DNA of 64,000 nt from Microbacterium aurum (GTDB lineage: Bacteria; Actinomycetota; Actinomycetes; Actinomycetales; Microbacteriaceae): assembly GCF_016907815.1 (NCBI RefSeq), contig NZ_JAFBCQ010000001.1, positions 930,001 to 994,000 of the forward strand, given 5' to 3'. Shown piece by piece: positions 55,269 to 64,000 of the stretch; position 1 is the stretch's first letter, and each line of letters starts with the position of its first letter. The notes beneath the pieces are model-generated. The model worked only from the letters and a program-made list of their open reading frames with translations. It was not told the origin of the DNA and ran no database searches. Both the position numbers and the translations under genes were made by a program.

Positions 55269-56009
55269 TTACCGCTCCAACGGCTCCGTGAAGTACCGCA
55301 CGACCTTGCAATCGCCCGCGCGCTGATCCGTGCCCGGAGCCGGCACCGACCCCTCGCCGCACAGCACCTGCACGCTCACCCGCACCGGCTCATCGAACGA
55401 GCTCTCGCCGCCGTTCCCGTCCGCCTGAGTGAACGTGAGGGTGACATCCGCCGTCGCGATCGTCATGTCCCCAGACGGGTCATCCGGCACCGGCATCGTA
55501 GTGATCGGCCCCGACACCGCGGCGCTCACCCGGCCATCCTGCTCCGCAAGCGCCTCCCAATCCTGCTCAGGAAGAACGACGCCTTCGCGTAGCTCGACCT
55601 TCGCCGCTCTCGTATCGGCTTCGCGGTCGGCGTCGGAGGTGTACCGGACATCCGGGGTGAACCAGCCCTCCAGGTAGGCGAGCCACTCCTCGCGGGTGCT
55701 CCTCTGCGTATCGAAGGTGGATGCCGCAGCCAGCGCTGCCCGGATGTAGACGTCCTCGTCGGTGGTGATCGGCTCGGGAACCCACCCCCGCTCAGCGGCG
55801 GTCGGGTCCACGTACGCATCGCCGGCGCCCGTCGAATTCGGGCTGGCTGAGGTGCTGGGGCCCGGTGACTCCGACTGCGATGACGTCGGCGTCGGACCGG
55901 CATTGCCGCTGATCGCGGCGGCGACCAGGACTGCGATGCCCGCCACCAGGACCACGCCGCCGACGACTGCCCACAGCAGCCCCCGGTGCGAACCCGTCGA
56001 CGTCATCAT
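55269..56009 (-). CDS. VirB8/TcpC-like membrane protein
   Basis: 246 residues: one transmembrane segment near 10-33, a Ser/Thr/Pro-rich linker, then an extracellular domain of about 180 residues with EEWLAYLEGWFTPDVRY and a C-terminal CGEGSVPAPG ... GDCKVVRYF cysteine pair. This is the layout of VirB8/TcpC-type bridge proteins in Gram-positive transfer systems. The family match is from architecture, not a clear motif. First gene of the long operon. Confidence 0.65.
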   Translation of the reverse strand: MMTSTGSHRGLLWAVVGGVVLVAGIAVLVAAAISGNAGPTPTSSQSESPGPSTSASPNSTGAGDAYVDPTAAERGWVPEPITTDEDVYIRAALAAASTFDTQRSTREEWLAYLEGWFTPDVRYTSDADREADTRAAKVELREGVVLPEQDWEALAEQDGRVSAAVSGPITTMPVPDDPSGDMTIATADVTLTFTQADGNGGESSFDEPVRVSVQVLCGEGSVPAPGTDQRAGDCKVVRYFTEPLER

Positions 56010-56232
56010 CGCGTATCTCCCTGATCATTCAGGGCGGCCAGTGTCGTCGCGGTGCGGACGCCGTGCGACGGTCGCCGTGTCCGCATCCTAAGGGCGTGGG
56101 CGTCGATGCATCTACCGGGGTTCGCTGAACTGTGGAGAACCCCAGGTGCACGGCGCGCGGCGAACTCGAGGGTGTGTACCACCTCCGAAGCTGCTAGCCT
56201 CGCCGCCTCAATCATGAGAAAACGGTATAGCA

Positions 56233-56253
56233 GTGTTCTTCTGAAGTAAACAC
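56233..56253. promoter_or_regulatory. inverted repeat in the divergent transfer-operon control region
   Basis: GTGTT at 56233-56237 and AACAC at 56249-56253 are separated by 11 bases, in the AT-richer gap between the winged-helix gene and the VirB8-like gene. A candidate binding site for the regulator. Confidence 0.35.
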
Positions 56254-56306
56254 CTATTGTGCCTAGTTTGCTGGACTGCGTGCGTTCGGTGGGGGAGGAT
56301 TGGCGG

Positions 56307-56636
56307 GTGCCCAAGCTCGCTCAGCCCGCCGGATCGGGCGACGCCCAAGAACCCGTCGCCATCCTCGGGAACCTCGTCAAAGCCGGCATCCTCCGCTATC
56401 TCCGGGCGAACCCCAACGTGACCGTCGGCCCCATCTGCGACGCGCTCCAGCTCGGACCGACGACCGTGCTCCCGCGCCTGAAGGAACTCGAAGCCGCGGG
56501 ACTGGTCGTAGCCGACCCGCCCACGACCGAGGCTCAATCGCGTCGCGGGGTGTGGGTGAAGTACCGGACCAACAACGAAGCCGTAACGGACCTGTATCTG
56601 AGGCTCGGATTCGCTATCGGCGAGTTCTCGGATTAA
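56307..56636 (+). CDS. winged-helix transcriptional regulator
   Basis: 109 residues with an ArsR/MarR-like winged helix: ILGNLVKAGILRYLRANPNVT, ICDALQLGPTTVLPRLKELEAAGL and a wing with RRGVWVKYRTN. No Cys metal site is seen. GTG 56307 follows GGGGAGG at a good distance; GTG 56259 would add 16 residues. It is divergent from the transfer operon and likely represses it. Confidence 0.75.
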   Translation: MPKLAQPAGSGDAQEPVAILGNLVKAGILRYLRANPNVTVGPICDALQLGPTTVLPRLKELEAAGLVVADPPTTEAQSRRGVWVKYRTNNEAVTDLYLRLGFAIGEFSD

Positions 56637-57095
56637 GCGAAGCCGTCTTCTGCACATCCCCAGGACCCACCGATCGCGACCCTCACTGCAAGGCACGGCC
56701 TCCGCTTACTTCAGGGTGCTCGCGAGCTGAGGAGGGGCTTTTCCGGTTCGGATACCTCGCTGAATGGCTGCGTGAGGGCTTCGCTGGAATTCGCTCAGCA
56801 GCCCGCGAGGATAGGCGCGGGTCGAGAGCGAGAGCGAGGGCGCGCGTGTGCAGGGTGTTGACCTCGCGAGTGCATCAGTCGACACGCTCGCGGACCCGCC
56901 TTTGTCGGTGACCTCGAGTCCTTCCAGGCGTTGTGACGCACCCCACATGGCTATCGGCGAGCGTCAGGGACTCCCCGCGCCGACAGAGCGGATTGGACTT
57001 CATTCGCCTTGCGCCGCATCGAGGCGATTCTCGTGGGGCATGTGGTCCGTTCAGTGCAGCGGCACCTAGAGCTCGCCTAGAGACTGAGGGGTCAA
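56637..57095. other. intergenic stretch between regulator and IS256
   Basis: No gene is convincing; frames here are GC shadows. Confidence 0.3.
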
Positions 57096-58505
57096 GCCCC
57101 GTGGAGTGGTGTAGCGGTCGGTGATCCTTCTGTTGTTGGTTTGGGTTAGGCGGTGAGCTCGAGGACGGTGTCGGTCACCTCCTCGGTTGCGGTGTCGGGG
57201 ACGAGGGTGAGGCGGGATTTGGTGAGGATGTCGAGGCCGAGGTAGCGGCGGCCTTCTGCCCACTCGTCGGTCTGTTCGGCGAGGACGGCCCCGACGAGGC
57301 GGATGATCGCGTCCCGGTTGGGGAAGATCCCGACGCTGTCGGTGCGGCGGCGGATCTCCCGGTTGAGGCGCTCGTTGGGGTTGTTGGACCAGATCTGCTG
57401 CCAGAGCCCGTCGGGGAACTGCGTGAACGCGAGGATGTCTGCCCTTGCGGCGTCGAGGTGATCGAACGCGTCGGGCAGCTTTCCGTCGACGTAGTCCAAC
57501 AGCCGGTCGAACTGGGCGTTGACTGCGCTGGCGTCGGGCTGGTCGTAGACGGAGTGCAGCATCGCTTTCACCGCCGGCCACATGGCCTTCGGTGTCACGC
57601 TCATCAGGTTCGCGGCGTAATGCGTTCTGCAGCGTTGCCAGACCGCTCCGGGCAGGTTCGCCGCGATGGCTTCGACGAGCCCGGCGTGGGCGTCGGAGGT
57701 GACGAGGCGGACACCTGCCAGGCCGCGGGCGACGAGGTCGGCGAAGAAGCTGTTCCACGCAGCTCCCGTCTCACTGGTAGCCACCCGCAGGCCGAGGACT
57801 TCGCGGTGCCCGTCGGCGTTGACGCCGGTCGCGACGAGCACGACGGCGTTGATGACGCGGCCTCCCTCGCGGACCTTCATCGTCAGCGCGTCGGCGGCGA
57901 CGAACGTGAACGGGCCTGCGTCGCCGAGCGGGCGGTGGCGGAACTGGTTCACGTGCTCGTCGAGGTCGGCGGCCATCCGGGACACTTGCGACTTCGACAG
58001 GGAGTGGATCCCGAGGGTCTTCACGAGCTTGTCCATCCGGCGGGTGCTCACCCCGGCGAGGTAACAGTCCGCGACCACGGTGATCAGCGCGGTCTCGGCG
58101 CGTTTGCGGCGCTCGAGGAGCCATTCCGGGAAGTAGGTGCCCTGGCGCAGCTTCGGGATCGCGACGTCGATGGTCCCGACACGGATGTCGAGGTCGCGGT
58201 GGCGGTAGCCGTTGCGCTGCGCGACACGGTCGGGCGAGGGCTTGCCCTATTCGGCGCCGACGACAGCGTCCGCGTCCGCGGACAGCAGCGCGTTGATCGT
58301 GGTCTGCAACAGCGAACGCATCAGATCCGGCGACGCGTCGGTCAGGGCTTCAGCGAGCACGCTCGCAGGGTCGACAATATGAAGTGCGGTCATCGTGATG
58401 ATGCCTTTCGAGTGGGATGTGAGAGTTTCCTCGAAGGATCACACGGTGACCGCGCCCGTCTTCACGACGAGGCCGGCCACCGTGGGCTATACCACCTTAT
58501 GGGGC
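57096..58505 (-). mobile_element. IS256-family insertion sequence, transposase broken
   Basis: Imperfect inverted ends of the form GCCCC..(about 6)..GTGGT.TAGC lie at about 57096 and 58505 around a single transposase gene. No target duplication was seen. Confidence 0.65.
57146..58393 (-). pseudogene. IS256-family transposase with amber codon 49
   Basis: The full frame starts at ATG 58393 and has a TAG at codon 49 (58247-58249). After it the rest is intact: [30 protein letters not shown], the Asp in [11 protein letters not shown], the Asp in [26 protein letters not shown], and the Glu in [14 protein letters not shown]. Only the 310-residue 3' part is open, from an internal GTG at 58078. Length otherwise normal (415 codons). 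Likely inactive unless the stop is read through. Confidence 0.88.
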
Positions 58506-58599
58506 ACTACGCGCACCCAAGACCAGGAGCTCCTGGGAAGCCCCGCCGCCGGCTGTACCCGGACCCGAATCCTCCATCGTCCGGCAGGTCGACCCCACA

Positions 58600-59457
58600 G
58601 TGACCGAGTTCGAACCCGCGAGCGATGCGCCCCGCCCCTGGGTGCCGACCTACAAGTGGGATGCGAAGATCGGGAGAACTGACGCCCAATGGGCGGCCGA
58701 TGACTCCGATCTGCCCACTATCGACGTCATCTCCGCCGAACGAGACGGACACCCCTTCATCGTCGTGTCGGGCTCATACAGCTGGGATCTCATTGGCGAC
58801 GCCGCGAAGCGCACCCACCAGATCTGGACCAACCTCTACACCCACCTGGTTAGCACCGAAGATCTTCCCGTCGCCCTCGGCGAACCCGAAGGGCGAGACT
58901 TGATCAACGGCCTGGGAATGTCCCGGCTCCCCATGAGCTACAACAGGTATGTCGGCGAGTACCCGTTCGGGCACCACCACGGCGCAACGCTGAGTGTCGT
59001 GGAGCACGAGTGGACGGACCCGCTCAGCGTTCCGACACGACCAGCTGTATGGGAGCTGCTTGGCGAAAACGAGTACGCGCCAGGCAACCTCGAAACGATC
59101 TCGTTCGACGCCCCCGCTCCTGAGTTCTTCGGCGCCACGCCGGGCACTCTTCACTGGAACGGCCGCAATGGATGGACCGACGCGAGTGGCCGACTCATCG
59201 CCGTTCTACGCCACTCCGTCAACGTCGGCCAGAACGAGCTCCTGATAGATGCCGGTTTCTTGCAGGACTGGCTCACCGCCGAGCGGAAGTCGCTGATCTG
59301 GGTCGAGAACACAGGAAAGGACGTCTACCGAGAGATGGGTTGGGGCAAGTCTCATCCGGGAGCGCTCGTTCGTTCCCAGGTCCGAGCGTGGACCCCAGGG
59401 CAGGACCTACGAACCGTTCCACCCGGGTGGCAGCGCATACCGGCCCGCGGCGATTGA
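58600..59457 (+). CDS. hypothetical protein
   Basis: 285 residues, soluble, acidic, rich in Trp, Pro and His (PWVPTYKWDAKIG, RYVGEYPFGHHHGATLSVVEHEW). No family recognised. The frame stays open upstream to the IS256 end, so the gene may have been shortened at its 5' end by the insertion; GTG 58600 is then only the first usable start. Confidence 0.5.
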   Translation: MTEFEPASDAPRPWVPTYKWDAKIGRTDAQWAADDSDLPTIDVISAERDGHPFIVVSGSYSWDLIGDAAKRTHQIWTNLYTHLVSTEDLPVALGEPEGRDLINGLGMSRLPMSYNRYVGEYPFGHHHGATLSVVEHEWTDPLSVPTRPAVWELLGENEYAPGNLETISFDAPAPEFFGATPGTLHWNGRNGWTDASGRLIAVLRHSVNVGQNELLIDAGFLQDWLTAERKSLIWVENTGKDVYREMGWGKSHPGALVRSQVRAWTPGQDLRTVPPGWQRIPARGD

Positions 59458-59698
59458 TGTCACGATCGGCGCAACTCATTTCCACAGGTGGTGCCGAAGA
59501 TACCCCAGGACGTGCCACACCGGACCGCCCAATGCCCACAGTTCAGTCAACCCTTGGGAGGGACGACACACGTCTTTCAGAAGACGCGCGCCACCACCTC
59601 CATGCCCGCTCCTCTGTCGAGCACCGCCGCTGTCTGAGGTCTCTCTCAGACCCGCTTTTGAGACGTCACGCCTCTTGCAGGTCGAGGTAGAGCCTCAG

Positions 59699-60238
59699 CT
59701 ATCGAGCGGCGGTCAGGTCTGCTTGGATCTCACGGATCGTCTCGGCGAGCACGCCAGACGCAAGGAGTTCCGCGCCCAGCGGCCCAGATGAGTCTTCGCC
59801 CAAGAGCGGCAGGCGGGCTAGCGCGGTATGGGCGGCTGGCGTCATGTGCTCAAGCTGCCAGCGAACCTCGTCGCGCCGCGCGGTCTCCTGGTCGTCGGCC
59901 GCAAGTGAAGCCACCTTAGCCGCATAGGCGGCAGCACCCAACGCGTGAGCGCCCATGTGCGCGACGCCCGAAGCTTGGCCGGCCGATCGTGCAGCCGCAA
60001 CCGCTGCGGGCGACTTCACCGATTGAGCTGAACGGCCGGCGTCGAATCTCCGCTTGATCTCCCCAGCCGCATCGAGTTCACCGCGACCATAGGCTCGGGT
60101 TCGCTCGATGCCGTCTCGTGCCCGGTCGTCGTCCGGAGCTTCCGCCTCGAACAGCGGCAGGACTCGTTCAGCGCAGTCAGCTGCCCACAGGGCGACGAGA
60201 CGCCGATCGGCATCGTCGAGTGTCTGCGGAGAGGCCAT
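59699..60238 (-). CDS. putative immunity protein-like (Imm5-type)
   Basis: 179 residues, helical and Ala-rich. The blocks RLVALWAADCAERVLPLFEA near 12-31, DGIERTRAYGRGEL near 41, AARSAGQASGVAHMGAHALGAAAYA and EVRWQLEHM match proteins annotated as putative immunity proteins or wrongly as SbcC-like exonucleases. No matching toxin gene was seen nearby. Role uncertain. Confidence 0.65.
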   Translation of the reverse strand: MASPQTLDDADRRLVALWAADCAERVLPLFEAEAPDDDRARDGIERTRAYGRGELDAAGEIKRRFDAGRSAQSVKSPAAVAAARSAGQASGVAHMGAHALGAAAYAAKVASLAADDQETARRDEVRWQLEHMTPAAHTALARLPLLGEDSSGPLGAELLASGVLAETIREIQADLTAAR

Positions 60239-60378
60239 ACACCAAGACTCTCACGGCCGGTTGATTCCTCGTTTGCAAGACGCGTGGCAGCTCAAACCTC
60301 TTCACGGTCGATCCTCGTGGGGCTTCGGATCTCATCGTCCTGGGTCGAGGTCGTGGAAAGCAGATGAGGGATTGATGG

Positions 60379-61389
60379 CTACACGGAGTCGTCTTTGGTT
60401 CGAGCGTCGAGGATGAACCTGGCGGTGAGCGCAGTGGCGCGGTCGTCGTCATTGAGCAGCCCGAGCATCGTGTCCTTCGTCGCGTCGATGGGGAGATCGG
60501 TCAGTGCTGCGACCAGGCGTCGACGGGCAGCAGGTTCTGAAGCTCTCAGTTCCGCCGCCAACGCGGCGACGACCTGATCGATTTGCCCGTCACGCATCGC
60601 GAGTTCCGTGAGCGCATCGGCGGCTTCGACATCATCCTGGCCCGTGCTGATGAGCCCGACCAGCGCAGGGATTGATCCACGTTTGCCGTGTTGAGCGCGT
60701 GTGATGATCGCACGGGTTCGGATGCGCGGATCCTCGTGATTCGCGGATTTCATAATCACCTGTTGCGCGGCAAGGGTGTTGATCTTCACGAGCGCATCGA
60801 AGGCGCGACGCCTCCGATCACTCTCGTCGGACTGCATCGCATGAGCGAGTACGGGGACAGCGTCGTCCCCGCCTCCTCGCGCGATAGCCCATTGCAGGGC
60901 CCCTGCCGCGTCTTCAGTGTTCTCACGCAGCATCGCCTCGACGAGTATGGGAACGTCTCGCTGATCCGCTTCGGCAACCTTCAACGCCAGCTGCTGCCTG
61001 CGTGAAGGACTCGCCGATTCCAAGCCTCGGATGAGTCCGATGGTTCGAAAGACGTCGTTCCATGTCTTTGGAGCAGTGGCTTGTACTTCTTCGAGTCGCT
61101 GCACCAGTTCCTGAGCCTGGGTGATGTGCTCCTGGGTGCGTTCGATCACGTCGGCGACCATGATGGCAGGATCGAACTCACGGTCTTCAATCGCGTCCGC
61201 GATCTGCGCGAGGCTCATCCCCAGCGACCGCAACCCTTCGACGTGGAACAGTCGACGCAGATCGTTCTCGGAGTACTCCCGGTATCCGCCCGTTGTTCGC
61301 TCTGTTGGGGACACCAAGCCGATGCGGTCGTAGTGGCGCAGCATCCGAGCGCTGATGCCCGAACGCTGCGCCACCTCACCGATCAGCAA
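60379..61389 (-). CDS. MerR-family regulator fused to HEAT repeats
   Basis: 336 residues. The N-terminal MerR winged helix (LIGEVAQRSGISARMLRHYDR, GYREYSENDLRRLFHVEGLRSLG in parts) and coil are followed from about residue 130 by five to six HEAT-like helical repeats (VPILVEAMLRENTEDAAG, RRAFDALVKIN, ADALTELAMRD) in place of a ligand pocket. TTG start with AGGAG upstream. Co-transcribed with the HEAT protein 61390-62064 and likely controlling the MerR-type promoter at 62084-62114. Confidence 0.88.
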   Translation of the reverse strand: MLIGEVAQRSGISARMLRHYDRIGLVSPTERTTGGYREYSENDLRRLFHVEGLRSLGMSLAQIADAIEDREFDPAIMVADVIERTQEHITQAQELVQRLEEVQATAPKTWNDVFRTIGLIRGLESASPSRRQQLALKVAEADQRDVPILVEAMLRENTEDAAGALQWAIARGGGDDAVPVLAHAMQSDESDRRRRAFDALVKINTLAAQQVIMKSANHEDPRIRTRAIITRAQHGKRGSIPALVGLISTGQDDVEAADALTELAMRDGQIDQVVAALAAELRASEPAARRRLVAALTDLPIDATKDTMLGLLNDDDRATALTARFILDARTKDDSV

Positions 61390-62064
61390 CTACTGCTCCT
61401 GCACTGTTGGTGCTCCGCGAAGAGCCACCACACGCTTTGCTTCTGCGGTCGCCGCGTCGAACCCTTCATCAGGGTCAGCCATGATCGCCAACGTTGCCAC
61501 GGCGTGCGCGCTCACCGCGTCGTTCTCACTGCGCGCTGCGTCTTCGATCACCGATTCGACAGCCGCTCCGAGCACGGCGAACGCCCGACTCAGGCTCCGT
61601 TGCGTCTCTCGGTCTCCCCGCCCGAGCTCGCTGACCAGTTCCTGAGCCAGCAGGGCCTCCCCGCCTTGAGGGACAAGCCCGGCAGCAGCGCGCCATGCGG
61701 CGCGGGCCACCTCAACGTCATCGTCATGAAGGAGGTCCACGGTGATCGCGTCTCCGGTCTTCGGGTCGCCAATCTTCGAGAGAGTGTGCAACGCCTGACT
61801 GCGCGCTTGTGGCGAGCTGGAGCGAAGCTCAGGCAGCACGGCCTTCACGGTCAACGCAGGATCATGTCGAGTCAGCGCCCACGTCAGCATGTCCCGGACG
61901 AAGAAGTCCGGCTCCACTTCACAACGCTGCACAAGAACCTCAATGTAGGACCCATCTGGTCGAGTGCCGGCTGCTAAAGCAGCCTGCAACCGCGCAGATG
62001 AGCTAATGCCCCACAGCGCAGTCCTCAGCCGGTTTCGTGGTGTGTCCGTTGTGATTTCGACCAT
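61390..62064 (-). CDS. HEAT-repeat protein
   Basis: 224 residues of HEAT-like helical pairs (DMLTWALTRHDPALTVKAV, ARSQALHTLSKIGDPKTGDAI in parts, VARAAWRAAAGLV, AHAVATLAIM). No catalytic motif. GAGGAGG before the ATG. Its stop abuts the start of the MerR-HEAT gene, so the two are one operon and probably interact or act on a shared ligand. Confidence 0.8.
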   Translation of the reverse strand: MVEITTDTPRNRLRTALWGISSSARLQAALAAGTRPDGSYIEVLVQRCEVEPDFFVRDMLTWALTRHDPALTVKAVLPELRSSSPQARSQALHTLSKIGDPKTGDAITVDLLHDDDVEVARAAWRAAAGLVPQGGEALLAQELVSELGRGDRETQRSLSRAFAVLGAAVESVIEDAARSENDAVSAHAVATLAIMADPDEGFDAATAEAKRVVALRGAPTVQEQ

Positions 62065-62083
62065 CTCGATACCTCCTCAACCT

Positions 62084-62114
62084 ACTTCACACCTTGTCAC
62101 CGTGACAATGTCAA
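62084..62114 (-). promoter_or_regulatory. MerR-type promoter with dyad in a long spacer
   Basis: On the minus strand TTGACA (62114-62109) is followed by a 19-base spacer, then TGAAGT (62089-62084). The spacer holds the perfect dyad TTGTCAC-G-GTGACAA at 62094-62108. A 19-base spacer with a central dyad is the hallmark of MerR-controlled promoters. Confidence 0.65.
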
Positions 62115-62523
62115 ACGCTCGGAGCCGGACGGAGATTCCTTCACCCATCGGGTGAACTACTGCATCGTCCACAAAGTCGACCGCCTCGCGCGCAACCGCC
62201 TGGACGACGTCGAGATCCACCGCGCCTTGATCGAGGCCGGGGTGACGCTGGTGTCGGCGACGGAGAACATCGACGAAACACCCTCCGGGATGTTGCTGCA
62301 CGTGATCATGTCGGGCATCGCCGAGTTCTACTCCAAGAACCTCGCCACCGAAGTATCCAAGGGATTGCGGCAGAAGGTCGCCACCGGTGGAACACCCATG
62401 CGGGCACCGATCGGGTACTTCAACGTCCGCCAGCGCGACGCCCAAGGACGCGAGTACCGAACCGTTGAACTCGACCCGCTACGCGCGTCACTTGTCGCGC
62501 GTCAGACTATGTGGCACGGGTAG
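62113..62523 (+). pseudogene. serine recombinase fragment
   Basis: About 123 residues from the middle of a resolvase/invertase catalytic domain (HKVDRLARNRLDDVEIHRAL, SGIAEFYSKNLATEV, GGTPMRAPIGY). The N-terminal part with the catalytic Ser and the C-terminal DNA-binding parts are missing. Remnant of a large serine recombinase. Confidence 0.7.
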
Positions 62524-62565
62524 TTAGTTGCTGATGCAACGCCCCAGCTGAAAGGTCTGAATGTC

Positions 62566-63459
62566 ATGAGTCGTCCACCGACGATCCCCGCGGAGAAGAA
62601 GCTCCGCATCGTGTTGAGCGTGCTCCAGGGCGAGATCACGATCGCTGAAGCAGCCCGCCGCGAGAAGGTCTCTGAGCAGGCCATCGGGAACTGGAAGCGC
62701 CAGTTCCTCGAGGGCGGGCAAAGCCGGTATCGAAGCGGGCAAGTCCAAGCCCTCGACTCGAGAGCAGCAGCTCGAGGACGAGGTCGCTGAACTTACGACC
62801 GCGCTGGGTGAGGCGGCCGTCGAGATCCGGGTCGGCGCAAGGCCGCGTTCGCGAAGGAACCGACGGGCCCGAACGAGGTCTGGCAGCTCGACTTCTCCGA
62901 GTACGAGACCACGGCGGGCGGGACGTGGCGGATCGCGGCGTGCCGGGACTACTGGTCGAAGTACGAGTTCGACGCGCACGTGTCTCCGACGGCGAACATG
63001 CACGACGCCGTCGAAGCCGTGCAGAAGGCCCTCGACGAGACCGAACGGCTTCTCGGCCACCCGCTCATCGACGACGCGGTCGTGAACGCTGAGACGGGTG
63101 AGATCGAGCCGGTCCTCACGATCGTCACCGACAACGGCGGCCCGTTCCGATCAGCGACGTTCGAGCTGTTCATCATGCGTCACCCCGAGCTCAAGCAGGT
63201 GCGCACGAAGGTCCGCACCCCCGGGGAGAACGGCTCACGTGAACGCGGCTTCGGGACGATGAAATACGAGTGGCTGTTCCGCGAGGAGATCGACGACGCC
63301 CTCCAGCTCGTCGAGCACGTGAACGCCTACCGGCAGGACTACAACCACGTTCGCCCGCACGAAGCGATCGCCTGGAACCGACCCGCCGACGTCTACGCCG
63401 GCCGGGCCGACCCCACCACCCCCAACTTCGAAATCGAAGAAATCCTGCCAACTACTTGA
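62566..63459 (+). pseudogene. broken DDE (IS3/IS481-type) transposase
   Basis: The first 50 residues (ITIAEAARREKVSEQAIGNWKRQFLEGG) are a helix-turn-helix. A frameshift near 62715 moves the coil (REQQLEDEVAELTTAL) to another frame, and a deletion near 62834 joins it to the integrase core. The core has WQLDFSEYE, TIVTDNGGPF and PGENGSRERGFG, and HVRPHEAIAWNRPADVY at the end. Not functional. Confidence 0.75.
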
Positions 63460-63502
63460 CGCGAGACAGTTTCTCGACACCGTGCGGGTCAGCTGGTTTT
63501 GA

Positions 63503-64000
63503 TTATGCCGCGGTCAGTTCCGGGATGGCCACCTCCTCGGGTTCGGTGAGGAGCAGGGCCATGGAGTGCTCGCTGAAGTAGCGGCGGTCGGCGCCGTCCC
63601 ATTCGTCGTGCTGCTCGAGGAGAACGTGCCCGGCGAGGCGGAGCAGCGCGGCGGGGTTCGGGAAGGTTCCGACGACGTCGGTGCGGCGTTTGATCTCCTT
63701 GTTGACCCGTTCGAGAGGGTTCGTGGACCAGATCTGACGCCAGTGCTGGAACGGGAACTGGCAGAACGCGAGGAGCTCGTCTTGCGCGTCCTCGAGCATG
63801 CCGGCGACTTTCGGATGCGACCGGGTGAGCATGCGCACGACTTCGTGGAACTGCGCGAACACGTGCTCCGTGTCGGGCTGGGCGAAGATCGTGCGGATGA
63901 TCGACGCGACCATCGGGCCAGCGGTCTTGGGGACGGCGGTGAGCACATTCCGCATGAAATGAACCCGGCAGCGCTGCCAGCTGGCGCCTTGGAACACGGT
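63503..64000 (-). CDS. IS256-family transposase, partial at window end
   Basis: The C-terminal 165 residues of a second IS256 transposase (QRCRVHFMRNVLTAV, AFCQFPFQHWRQIWSTNPLERVNKEIKRRTD in parts). It differs clearly from the copy at 57146 and continues past the window. Stop near 63503 after a typical C-terminus. Confidence 0.85.
   Translation of the reverse strand, partial: TVFQGASWQRCRVHFMRNVLTAVPKTAGPMVASIIRTIFAQPDTEHVFAQFHEVVRMLTRSHPKVAGMLEDAQDELLAFCQFPFQHWRQIWSTNPLERVNKEIKRRTDVVGTFPNPAALLRLAGHVLLEQHDEWDGADRRYFSEHSMALLLTEPEEVAIPELTAA

Overview
The window is high-GC DNA with GTG/TTG starts, short overlapping operons and leaderless-looking promoters. Gene content (serS next to a Cof-type HAD hydrolase and tRNA-Ser genes, LytR-CpsA-Psr proteins, actinobacterial-type conjugation genes) points to an actinobacterium, most likely Microbacterium or another Microbacteriaceae; this is inferred from protein character, not from a search.

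Layout. 1-4437 is chromosomal backbone: the 3' end of an Fpg/Nei DNA glycosylase gene, serS, a HAD hydrolase, tRNA-Ser(UGA), an LCP cell-wall ligase and tRNA-Ser(GCU). A tyrosine integrase with an excisionase-like partner lies just past tRNA-Ser(GCU) and reads toward it. Most of what follows is therefore read as an integrative and conjugative element (ICE) inserted at that tRNA. Its left part carries a ParA-like ATPase operon (7.1-9.7 kb), an antitoxin/zeta-toxin-like pair (10.2-11.5 kb), a truncated class III lanthipeptide synthetase beside a two-component system (12.0-15.1 kb), secreted and small membrane proteins (15.6-18.8 kb), and an IS3-family insertion (19.2-20.6 kb).

20.7-36.1 kb is a defence island. 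It holds a KAP-family P-loop NTPase gene whose 3' end is replaced by a copy of the antitoxin sequence from 11.3 kb, a type I restriction-modification system (hsdM, hsdS, hsdR) with a HigBA-like toxin-antitoxin pair on the opposite strand between hsdS and hsdR, a divergent pair of a membrane protein and a TIR-domain protein, an AAA ATPase plus subtilisin-like protease pair resembling IetAS, and a GIY-YIG-like protein.

36.5-56.6 kb is the transfer module: a MOB-F relaxase/helicase, small accessory genes, a second LCP gene, then one long minus-strand operon from 56.0 down to 45.3 kb (VirB8-like protein, M23 peptidase, pilin-like protein, VirB6/TrbL-like channel, SCO6880-like protein, VirB4-like ATPase, ParA/MinD-like ATPase, VirD4/TraG coupling protein, HNH protein, a hypothetical protein, SSB). 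A divergent winged-helix regulator sits at the operon head.

57-64 kb is a decaying mosaic: an IS256 transposase with an amber codon, an unrecognised gene, an immunity-like protein, a MerR-HEAT regulator with a HEAT partner under a MerR-type dyad, a serine-recombinase fragment, a broken DDE transposase and a second, partial IS256 transposase running off the window. I could not find the second attachment site, so the right border of the ICE is not fixed.
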